DNA of 57,049 nt. Source: Rhodospirillales bacterium 70-18 (GTDB lineage Bacteria; Pseudomonadota; Alphaproteobacteria; Acetobacterales; Acetobacteraceae). The notes below the pieces were generated by a model. That model saw only the letters and a program-made list of their open reading frames with translations. It ran no database searches and was not told where the DNA came from. Positions within the stretch are counted from its first letter, which is position 1. Each line of letters opens with the position of its first letter. The DNA is taken from NCBI GenBank assembly GCA_001899585.1, contig MKWE01000009.1:133291-190339 (forward strand), in the 5' to 3' direction. This document shows, in pieces, positions 46,744-52,969 of this stretch. The translations under genes were made by a program, and so were the position numbers.

Positions 46744-47544
46744 ATGAACTTCACCGGGAAGGTGGCGCTGGTCACCGGGGCGGCCAACGGCATCGGCCTG
46801 GCCAGCGCCATGGGCTTCGCGGCCGGCGGCGCCCGCCTGGCGGTCGTGGACCGCGACGGCGCGGGCGCCGAGGCCGCCGCCGCCGCCATCCGCCAACTGG
46901 GCGGCGAGGCCGTGGCCATCACCGCCGACGTCACCCGCTCCGCCGATGTCCGCGCCTATGTCCAGGCCACGCTGGACGCCTTCGGCCGCATCGACTGCTT
47001 CCACAATAACGCGGGCATCGAGGGCCGCGTCGCCCCCACCGCCGAGTACGACGAGGATGTGTTCGATGCCGTCATCGCCGTGAACCTGCGCGGCGTGTTC
47101 CTCGGCCTGCGCCACGTGCTGCCGGTCATGCTGCGCCAGGGCGGCGGCGCGGTGGTCAACACCGCCTCGGTCGCCGGGCTGGTCGGCTCGCCCGGCATGC
47201 CCGCCTATGTCGCCTCCAAGCATGGCGTGATCGGCCTCACCAAGGTCGCCACCGGCGAGGTCGGGCGCGCCGGCGTGCGCGTCAACGCGGTCTGCCCGGG
47301 CCCGATCGAAACCCGCATGCTGCACGACCTGCAACGCCAGATCTCCCCCAACAACCCGGACGGCGCCCGCGCCGCCTACCAGCAGGTGATCCCGCAAGGC
47401 CGCTTCGGCACCGCCGAGGAGGTGGCGAACGTGGTGCTGTTCCTGTGCTCGGACCTGGCCTCCAACGTGACCGGGGCGCAGTATGTGGTGGATGGGGGGC
47501 GGACGGCGTCTCCGGCGGGGATCGCGGGGGGCAGCGATAAGTAA
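46744..47544 (+). CDS. Short-chain dehydrogenase/reductase 1
   Basis: The 266-residue classical SDR has the NAD(P) motif TGAANGIG (~11-18), NNAG (~86-89), the catalytic Tyr-x3-Lys as YVASK (~157-161) and the C-terminal YVVDGG. An acidic residue after beta-2 (VVDRDG) suggests NAD preference. The ATG at 46744 follows AAGGGAAGGAAG. It resembles glucose dehydrogenase or hydroxysteroid-type SDRs; the substrate is unknown. It is followed by repeat copy D and a second SDR gene on the same strand. Confidence 0.9.
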   Translation: MNFTGKVALVTGAANGIGLASAMGFAAGGARLAVVDRDGAGAEAAAAAIRQLGGEAVAITADVTRSADVRAYVQATLDAFGRIDCFHNNAGIEGRVAPTAEYDEDVFDAVIAVNLRGVFLGLRHVLPVMLRQGGGAVVNTASVAGLVGSPGMPAYVASKHGVIGLTKVATGEVGRAGVRVNAVCPGPIETRMLHDLQRQISPNNPDGARAAYQQVIPQGRFGTAEEVANVVLFLCSDLASNVTGAQYVVDGGRTASPAGIAGGSDK

Positions 47545-47548
47545 GGGT

Positions 47549-47661
47549 CTTCTTTTTATGAACAAAAAGAAGCAAAAAACTTTGTTCGTTAGAGTCTCCG
47601 CGGACGGATAAACGAATAAAAGTTTTTTGGTTCTTTTTTCCAAAAAAGAACCGCTTCCTTT
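47549..47661. repeat. AT-rich hairpin element, copy D (type 2 + spacer + type 1 reversed)
   Basis: A type 2 half-unit (47549-47590; hairpin CTTCTTTTT/AAAAAGAAG with a 6-base loop) is followed by a 20-base GC-rich spacer (GAGTCTCCGC inside) and a reversed type 1 half-unit (47611-47661). The tails face inward, the opposite of copies B and C. It fills most of the gap between the two SDR genes and ends 22 bases before the second start codon. Confidence 0.9.
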
Positions 47662-47683
47662 CTTCCTGACAAAGGACCACCAC

Positions 47684-48424
47684 ATGACCGGCCTGCTGCA
47701 AAACAAACTCGCCCTCGTCACCGGCGCCGCCTCCGGCATCGGCGCCGGCATCGCCCAGGCGATGGCCTCGGCCGGTGCCAAGGTGATCGTGGCGGACGTG
47801 AACGCCGCCGCCGCCACCGCCATGGCCGAGCGGATCGGCGGCACCGCCTACACGCTGGACGTGACCGACCGCGCCGCCGTGGACGCCCTGGCCGCCACGC
47901 TGCGCGCCGATTTCGGGCCGATCGACATCCTGGTCAACAATGCCGGCATCATCCGCCGCGGCAAGGTGGACGACGCCGACGCCCGCGCCGCGTGGGACGC
48001 GACCATGGCCGTCAACCTCGACGGCATGTTCAACGTCACCACCGCCTTCATGGCCCAGCTGAAGGAAACCAAGGGCGCCATCGTCAATATCGGCTCGGTG
48101 CAATCCTTCGTCGCCGCCCCCAATTCGGCGGCCTACACCACCTCGAAGGGCGGGGTGCGCGCGCTGACCAAGGCGCTGGCGATCGAGCTGTCGCCGCACG
48201 GCGTGCGCGTCAACGCCATCGGCCCCGGCCTGATCGCCACGCCGCTGAACGAGAAGGCCCGGCAGAACCCGGACTACATGGCGCATTTCGCCACCCGCAT
48301 CCCGCTCGGCCGCATCGGCACGCCCGACGACGTGGCCCAGCCGGCGGTGTTCCTGGCGTCGGACATGGCGCGCTGGATCACCGGCGTCACCCTGCCGGTG
48401 GATGGCGGCTTCCTCTCCTACTGA
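47684..48424 (+). CDS. Short-chain dehydrogenase/reductase 2
   Basis: The 246-residue SDR has TGAASGIGAG (~13-22), NNAG (~85-88), the catalytic Ser in NIGSVQS, YTTSK (~147-151) and a C-terminal LPVDGG. The Asp in VVADVNA favours NAD. It is close to 2-deoxy-D-gluconate 3-dehydrogenase or glucose 1-dehydrogenase-type enzymes. The ATG at 47684 follows AAAGGA. Its 3' end overlaps the end of the convergent epimerase gene by seven bases. It is only about 40% identical by eye to the preceding SDR, so the pair is not a recent duplication. Confidence 0.9.
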   Translation: MTGLLQNKLALVTGAASGIGAGIAQAMASAGAKVIVADVNAAAATAMAERIGGTAYTLDVTDRAAVDALAATLRADFGPIDILVNNAGIIRRGKVDDADARAAWDATMAVNLDGMFNVTTAFMAQLKETKGAIVNIGSVQSFVAAPNSAAYTTSKGGVRALTKALAIELSPHGVRVNAIGPGLIATPLNEKARQNPDYMAHFATRIPLGRIGTPDDVAQPAVFLASDMARWITGVTLPVDGGFLSY

Positions 48425-49269
48425 GTGGAGCCGAGCACGCGCAGGGCGCCGCGGGGGCGCACTCCCAGCGCAGCCAGCCGGCCGATATCGGCCACCATCC
48501 GCGCCGGCTGGCCAAGCGCCGGCAGGTTCTCCACGGCCAGCCCCGGTCGGCCGGCGGCGATCGCGCCGGCCAGCGCGGCCAGGCTGGCCCCCTCGCCGGA
48601 GCCGATATTCACCGGCCCCTCGATATCGCTGCCAACCATGGCCGCCAGCGCCGCCCCGGCCTCCACGGCCGCAATCATGTCGCGCACCAGCCCGCCATGC
48701 CGCACCGTCGCCGGCCGCCCCTCGGCCAGCGGGATGGCGATCGAGGGCACAAAGCGCGCCGGATGCTCGCCCGGTCCGAACAGATGGAACAGCCGCGCCC
48801 AGGCGAACGACACGCCGGCCGGCGCGAACAGATCCCCCAGCAAGGTTGCGGTGGCCAGCTTGGCGCGGCCATAGGGCGTGTCCGGCCGCGTGGCGTCGGT
48901 TTCCGCGCGCCGGCCGGGGCCGCCATCGGACCAGTCATATTCGGCGCAGGTGCCCACGCCCACGAAGCGCGCGACCCCCAGCGCCGCCGCGTGCCGCGCC
49001 AGCAGGAGGGTCGCGGCCACCCAGTCGAGGTTTTCCGGCGCGGTCCAGAACCGGCCATGCGTCACCTGCCAGGCGCAATGCAGGATATGCGTGGGCCGGA
49101 CCCGGTCCAGCATCGCCCGCATCTGCGCCGGGTCGAGCAGGTCGCAGTCCTGGCGCGAGGGGGTGACGACCTCGAAACCAAGCGTCATCAATGTCTTGAG
49201 CGTGTGGCGCCCGACAAACCCTGTGGCTCCGGTCACCAGGACCCGAGCGCCGGCGCCTTGGCTTCCCAC
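48418..49269 (-). CDS. NAD-dependent epimerase/4-ketoreductase of the CDP-sugar operon
   Basis: This 283-residue extended SDR has GATGFVG near residues 14-20 and YGRAK (Tyr-x3-Lys) near 139-143. It is the last gene of the operon and probably reduces the 4-keto group (or epimerises the sugar) to finish the CDP-deoxysugar. The start is a GTG at 49269 whose G is the last base of the rfbC stop codon (TAGTG). No ATG precedes the Rossmann fold, so this non-AUG start is well supported. The nearest named relatives would be CDP-abequose synthase or GDP-fucose synthase-type reductases, but the product stereochemistry cannot be read. Confidence 0.85.
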   Translation of the reverse strand: MGSQGAGARVLVTGATGFVGRHTLKTLMTLGFEVVTPSRQDCDLLDPAQMRAMLDRVRPTHILHCAWQVTHGRFWTAPENLDWVAATLLLARHAAALGVARFVGVGTCAEYDWSDGGPGRRAETDATRPDTPYGRAKLATATLLGDLFAPAGVSFAWARLFHLFGPGEHPARFVPSIAIPLAEGRPATVRHGGLVRDMIAAVEAGAALAAMVGSDIEGPVNIGSGEGASLAALAGAIAAGRPGLAVENLPALGQPARMVADIGRLAALGVRPRGALRVLGSTQ

Positions 49270-49793
49270 TAAAGCGCCGGCCACAGCAGGTCCTTCTCGC
49301 CCACCAGGGCCGGCGCCGCCGGCCACACGATCCCCAGCGCCGGATCGTCGAACCGCGCCCCGCGCACCGCGGCGGGGGCGTAGGGGGTGTCGATCATGTA
49401 GAGCACTTCGGCGTTCTCGGTCAGGGTCAGGAAGCCGTGCGCGAAGCCGGCCGGGATCAGCAGGGCGTCCATCCGGCCGGCATCCAACTCCAGCCCCAGC
49501 CATTGGCGGTAGGTGCGCGAGCCCGGGCGCAGGTCGGCCGCCACGTCGAAGATGCGGCCGGCCTGGGGGCGGACCAGCTTGGTTTCGGCGTGCGGGGCCG
49601 CCTGCCAATGCAGGCCGCGCAGGGTGTGCCGGGCGTGGTTGCGCGAGAGGCTGATCTGGCTGGGCGCGAACGGCACCCCGGCGGCGGCGAAGTCGGCGGC
49701 GCACCACAGCCGCGCGAAATCGCCCCGGGCGTCGCCGCGCGGTTCGGCACGCAGGACGATCAGGCCGTCCAAGGCGGTGCGGGTGAAGATCAC
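49269..49793 (-). CDS. rfbC: dTDP-4-dehydrorhamnose 3,5-epimerase-like (RmlC family)
   Basis: The 174-residue cupin matches RmlC, which epimerises 4-keto-6-deoxyhexoses at C3 and/or C5. The catalytic His is in RGLHWQ (~59-64); the Asp/Tyr partners lie near FDVAADLR and LYMIDTPY, and PAGFAHGFLTL is present. In this operon with CDP-glucose genes and no rmlA, rmlB or rmlD, its substrate is probably a CDP-linked 4-keto sugar. The start overlaps the methyltransferase stop (ATGA) and the stop overlaps the next GTG. Gene symbols for this family are used loosely; specificity is inferred. Confidence 0.88.
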   Translation of the reverse strand: MIFTRTALDGLIVLRAEPRGDARGDFARLWCAADFAAAGVPFAPSQISLSRNHARHTLRGLHWQAAPHAETKLVRPQAGRIFDVAADLRPGSRTYRQWLGLELDAGRMDALLIPAGFAHGFLTLTENAEVLYMIDTPYAPAAVRGARFDDPALGIVWPAAPALVGEKDLLWPAL

Positions 49794-51019
49794 GGCACTT
49801 CCCGCAGCCGCGGCACCGCCACCAGCAGCTTCGTGCCGCCGGCCTGCAACTCATTGAGTTCATTTGCGACTTCGGCGGCGATGTTCCAGGGCAGGATCAG
49901 CACCTCGTCCGGCCGGGCGGCGATCAGCGCCTCCGGGGAGACGATCGGGATGCGGCTGCCAGGCAGCAGGCGGCCCTGCTTGGCGGGGTTGCGGTCGGCC
50001 ACCATCAGGATGTCGGCAGCGGTGACGCGGGCGGCGTTGAGGAAGGTGTTGCCCTTCGCCGCCGCGCCGTAGGCGGCGATGCGCTGGCCGCGCAGATGGG
50101 CGCGGAAGCCGTCCAGCACGGCCCGCACGCGCGGCGCGAAGCCCTGATACAGCAGCGGCTGCGCCACCCCGGCGGCGGCCTCGGCGGCGCGCACCGCATC
50201 CAGCCCGGAATTGGCCCAGCTCGCCATGCCGCCGCGCGAGGCCAGCACCCGCAGGCTGGTGCCGTGGGTCGGCAGCACCGCCACGTCGCGCACCGAAAGC
50301 TCATGGGCTTCAAGCACTTGCCGCATGGCGTGCAGCGACCAATAGGCATAGTGCTCGTGGTAGATGGTATCGAACTGCACCTGGTCGATCAGCGCCAGCA
50401 GATGCGGCGCTTCGATCGAGACCAGGCCGTGCGGGCCGGCCAGGATCGCCAGGCCGGCGACAAAGTCATTCACATCAGGCACATGCGCCAGCACGTTGTT
50501 GGCAACGATCAGGTCGGCATGGCCGCGCTCGGCCACGATCGCCTCAGCCTCGGCGCGGCCGAAGAAGGCGATGCGGGTCGGCACCCCGGCCGCCTCGGCC
50601 ACCGCCGCGACGTTGGCGGCTGGCTCCACGCCCAGGCAGGGGATGCCGGCGGCGACGAAGTTGCGCAGCAGGTAGCCGTCGTTGGAGGCGACCTCCACCA
50701 CGAAGCTGTCCGGCCCGAGGCCGAAGCGGGTGGCGGCGGCGGTCGCGAAATCCCGCGCATGCGTCATCCAACCCGTTGAGAACGAAGAAAAATAGGCATA
50801 TTCCGTGAAGATCGCGGCGGCATCGACGATATGGTCGAGCTGCACCAGGAAACAGGACTCGCATACCACCGCGTTCAACGGGAACACCGGATCGGGCTCG
50901 CCGGCCTGCGCCGGGTCCACGTAGGAATTGGCCAGTGGCGTCGCGCCGAGATCGCAGAACGGGATGGCGAGCGCGCCGCCGCAGAAGCGGCAGGCGGTGA
51001 TGTGGCGCGACGCGGTCAT
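49790..51019 (-). CDS. SAM-dependent sugar C-methyltransferase (TylC3/NovU-like)
   Basis: The 409-residue protein has the three-part family layout: an N-terminal zinc-binding domain (CRFCG ~10-14, VCESC ~52-56), a central SAM-binding fold (VVEVASNDGYLLRNF ~108-122) and a C-terminal domain with YGAAAKGNTFLNA. Relatives add a methyl to C3 of 4-keto-6-deoxy NDP-sugars. Between RfbG and RfbC this predicts a 3-C-methyl branched 6-deoxyhexose. It overlaps both neighbours by ATGA, so all three are co-translated. Confidence 0.88.
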   Translation of the reverse strand: MTASRHITACRFCGGALAIPFCDLGATPLANSYVDPAQAGEPDPVFPLNAVVCESCFLVQLDHIVDAAAIFTEYAYFSSFSTGWMTHARDFATAAATRFGLGPDSFVVEVASNDGYLLRNFVAAGIPCLGVEPAANVAAVAEAAGVPTRIAFFGRAEAEAIVAERGHADLIVANNVLAHVPDVNDFVAGLAILAGPHGLVSIEAPHLLALIDQVQFDTIYHEHYAYWSLHAMRQVLEAHELSVRDVAVLPTHGTSLRVLASRGGMASWANSGLDAVRAAEAAAGVAQPLLYQGFAPRVRAVLDGFRAHLRGQRIAAYGAAAKGNTFLNAARVTAADILMVADRNPAKQGRLLPGSRIPIVSPEALIAARPDEVLILPWNIAAEVANELNELQAGGTKLLVAVPRLREVP

Positions 51020-52047
51020 GCCAGCGCCGCCGATGCCTGCTGGTCGCACAGGGCGGCGACATCTTCGCCGCGGCGCCAGGCGGCATACCAGGCGGTGGTG
51101 GCGGCGATGGCGGCGGATCGGTTCATAACGGGTTGCCATTGCAGGGTTTTTCGGGCGAGCGAGGCGTCCAGCGCGAGGCGCGGGGCTTCCGGCGGGGCGG
51201 CGACGTGGCGCCAGGGCAGGTTTTGGCCGAGCGCGGCGGCGCAGGCGGCGATCAGGTCGGCGACGCTGGCTTCGTCGGTTTCGCTGGGGCCGAAATTCAA
51301 TGAATCCAGTTGGTTGCCGGCGGCGAGGTGCTCGGCGTAGAGCAGGTAGCCGACCAGCACGTCCAGCACGTGTTGCCAGGGGCGGGTGGCGTGAGGATGG
51401 CGCAATTCCAATGGCTTGGCGTCCAGCGAGCGGATGATGTCGGGCAGCAGGCGGCCGGGGGCGAAGTCGCCGCCGCCGATCACGTTGCCGGCGCGCGCGG
51501 CGCCCAGCGGCGGCAGGTCGGCGGGAAAACTGCTGCGCCAACAAGCGATTGCGAGTTCGGCGGCGGCCTTGGAGGCGCTGTACGGGTCGTGGCCGCCGAG
51601 CGGATCGTCCTCGCGGAAGCGGCGGCCGGTGGCGTCGTTGCGGTAGACCTTGTCGGTGGTGACGAGCACGGCGGCCAGCGAATCCAGGCCGCGCAGGGCC
51701 TGCAAAACCGCGATCGTGCCGCTCAGATTGGTCGAAAACGTGCCTTTTGGATCCGCAAAACCGGCCGGAACCAGGGCCTGAGCGGCCAAATGGAAGGTGA
51801 TTTCGGGGCGGGCCGAGGCCATCAGCGGGGCCAGTCCGGGGTCGTTTATGTCGAGATGGCGATGGGATATAATCATTCGATCTCGAAGAATATGGAACAG
51901 GGATGGCTCGCCCGCCGGCAGGGCGATGCCCGTCACGTGGGCGCCCAGCCGGGTCAGCAGCAGCGCCAGCCAGGCGCCCTTGAAGCCGGTATGGCCGGTG
52001 ACCAGCACGCGACGGCCGCGCCAGAAGGCGGGGGTGGGGCGTTTCAT
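51016..52047 (-). CDS. rfbG: CDP-glucose 4,6-dehydratase
   Basis: The 343-residue extended SDR converts CDP-glucose to CDP-4-keto-6-deoxyglucose. GHTGFKGAWLALLLTRLGA (residues ~17-35) is diagnostic for this enzyme, with TTDKVYRN (~123-130) and the YSASK catalytic pair (~149-153). It is slightly shorter than the usual ~357. The ATG at 52047 is the family start; the reading frame stays open upstream only through repeat element E. It lies 145 bases after rfbF, the only large gap in this otherwise overlapping operon. Confidence 0.92.
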   Translation of the reverse strand: MKRPTPAFWRGRRVLVTGHTGFKGAWLALLLTRLGAHVTGIALPAGEPSLFHILRDRMIISHRHLDINDPGLAPLMASARPEITFHLAAQALVPAGFADPKGTFSTNLSGTIAVLQALRGLDSLAAVLVTTDKVYRNDATGRRFREDDPLGGHDPYSASKAAAELAIACWRSSFPADLPPLGAARAGNVIGGGDFAPGRLLPDIIRSLDAKPLELRHPHATRPWQHVLDVLVGYLLYAEHLAAGNQLDSLNFGPSETDEASVADLIAACAAALGQNLPWRHVAAPPEAPRLALDASLARKTLQWQPVMNRSAAIAATTAWYAAWRRGEDVAALCDQQASAALA

Positions 52048-52060
52048 GGGGAGGCAGGTG

Positions 52061-52177
52061 AAAGGAAGTTGTTCTTTTTTGGAAAAAAGAACCAAAAAAC
52101 TTTTACTCGTTGGAGTCTCCGCAGGGGACTCCAACGAATAAAAAGTTTTTTTGCTTCTTTTTGTTCACAAAAAGAAA
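52061..52177. repeat. AT-rich hairpin element, copy E (type 1 + spacer + type 2 reversed)
   Basis: A type 1 half-unit (52061-52111) and a reversed type 2 half-unit (52133-52177) face each other across a spacer. The spacer and tail ends form their own perfect 10-base inverted repeat (CGTTGGAGTC 52108-52117, GACTCCAACG 52127-52136). The spacer shares GAGTCTCCGC with copy D. The element occupies the gap between rfbF and rfbG, ending 13 bases before the rfbG ATG (minus strand). Confidence 0.92.
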
Positions 52178-52192
52178 TGCTTGCCCTTTGCT

Positions 52193-52969
52193 TCATGCCC
52201 ACAACTTCCAAGGCGCCACCCCCGAGCCCCAAAGCCGCTCCAGCGTCTGCCGGTCGCGCAGCGTATCCATCGGCTGCCAGAAGCCGGCATGGTCGAAGGC
52301 GCGCAATTCGCCTTCGGCGGCCAGCGATTCCAGCGGTTCGCCCTCGAACACCGTGGCGTCGCCGGCGATGCGGGCGAGCACGGCGGGGGATAGCACGAAG
52401 AAGCCGCCATTGATGGTACCGGCGCCGTCGCCGGGGGGTTTTTCCGAGAAGGCGCGCACCGTGCTGCCCGCGCGCTCCAGCGAGCCGAAGCGGCCGGGGG
52501 GGCGGACGGCGGTGACGGTGGCCTGCTTGCCGTGGGCGGTGTGGAAGGCGACCAGGGCGGCGATGTCGATGTCCGCGAGGCCGTCGCCATAGGTCATGCA
52601 GAAGGCCGCCTCGTCCGCGACGTAGGGCAGGATGCGGCGCAGGCGGCCGCCGGTTTGGGTGTGCTCGCCGGTGTCGACCAGGGTGACGCGCCAGGGCTCG
52701 GCGGCGGTGCGGTGGAAGGCGACGTCGCCGGCGGCGAGGTCCACCGTCACGTCGGCGTCGTGCAGCCGGTAGTTGACGAAATATTCCTTGATCTGGAAGC
52801 CCTTGTAGCCGAGGCAGACGACGAACTCGGTGATGCCGTGGGCGGCGTAGAGCTTCATGATGTGCCACAGGATCGGCCGGCCGCCGATTTCCACCATCGG
52901 CTTGGGGCGCAGCACCGTCTCCTCGGCCAGCCTGGTGCCGAGGCCGCCGGCCAGGATGACGGCCTTCAT
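52193..52969 (-). CDS. rfbF: Glucose-1-phosphate cytidylyltransferase
   Basis: The 258-residue enzyme makes CDP-glucose from CTP and glucose-1-phosphate (family length 257). The nucleotide-binding GGLGTRLAEET (~8-18), KPMVEIGGRPILWHIM (~23-38) and the diagnostic VCLGYKGFQIKEYFVNY (~50-66) are all present. It commits glucose-1-phosphate to the CDP-sugar route completed by the genes downstream. The ATG overlaps the stop of the glycosyltransferase gene (ATGA), tying sugar production to the transferase. Confidence 0.95.
   Translation of the reverse strand: MKAVILAGGLGTRLAEETVLRPKPMVEIGGRPILWHIMKLYAAHGITEFVVCLGYKGFQIKEYFVNYRLHDADVTVDLAAGDVAFHRTAAEPWRVTLVDTGEHTQTGGRLRRILPYVADEAAFCMTYGDGLADIDIAALVAFHTAHGKQATVTAVRPPGRFGSLERAGSTVRAFSEKPPGDGAGTINGGFFVLSPAVLARIAGDATVFEGEPLESLAAEGELRAFDHAGFWQPMDTLRDRQTLERLWGSGVAPWKLWA

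Noticed and set aside
46744-48424. Recent tandem duplication of the two SDR genes
   Set aside because: The two proteins differ at most positions outside the family motifs, so they are ancient paralogues or independent arrivals.
52048-52134. N-terminal extension of RfbG through element E
   Set aside because: It reads the hairpin sequence as protein; the family N-terminus starts at the ATG at 52047.
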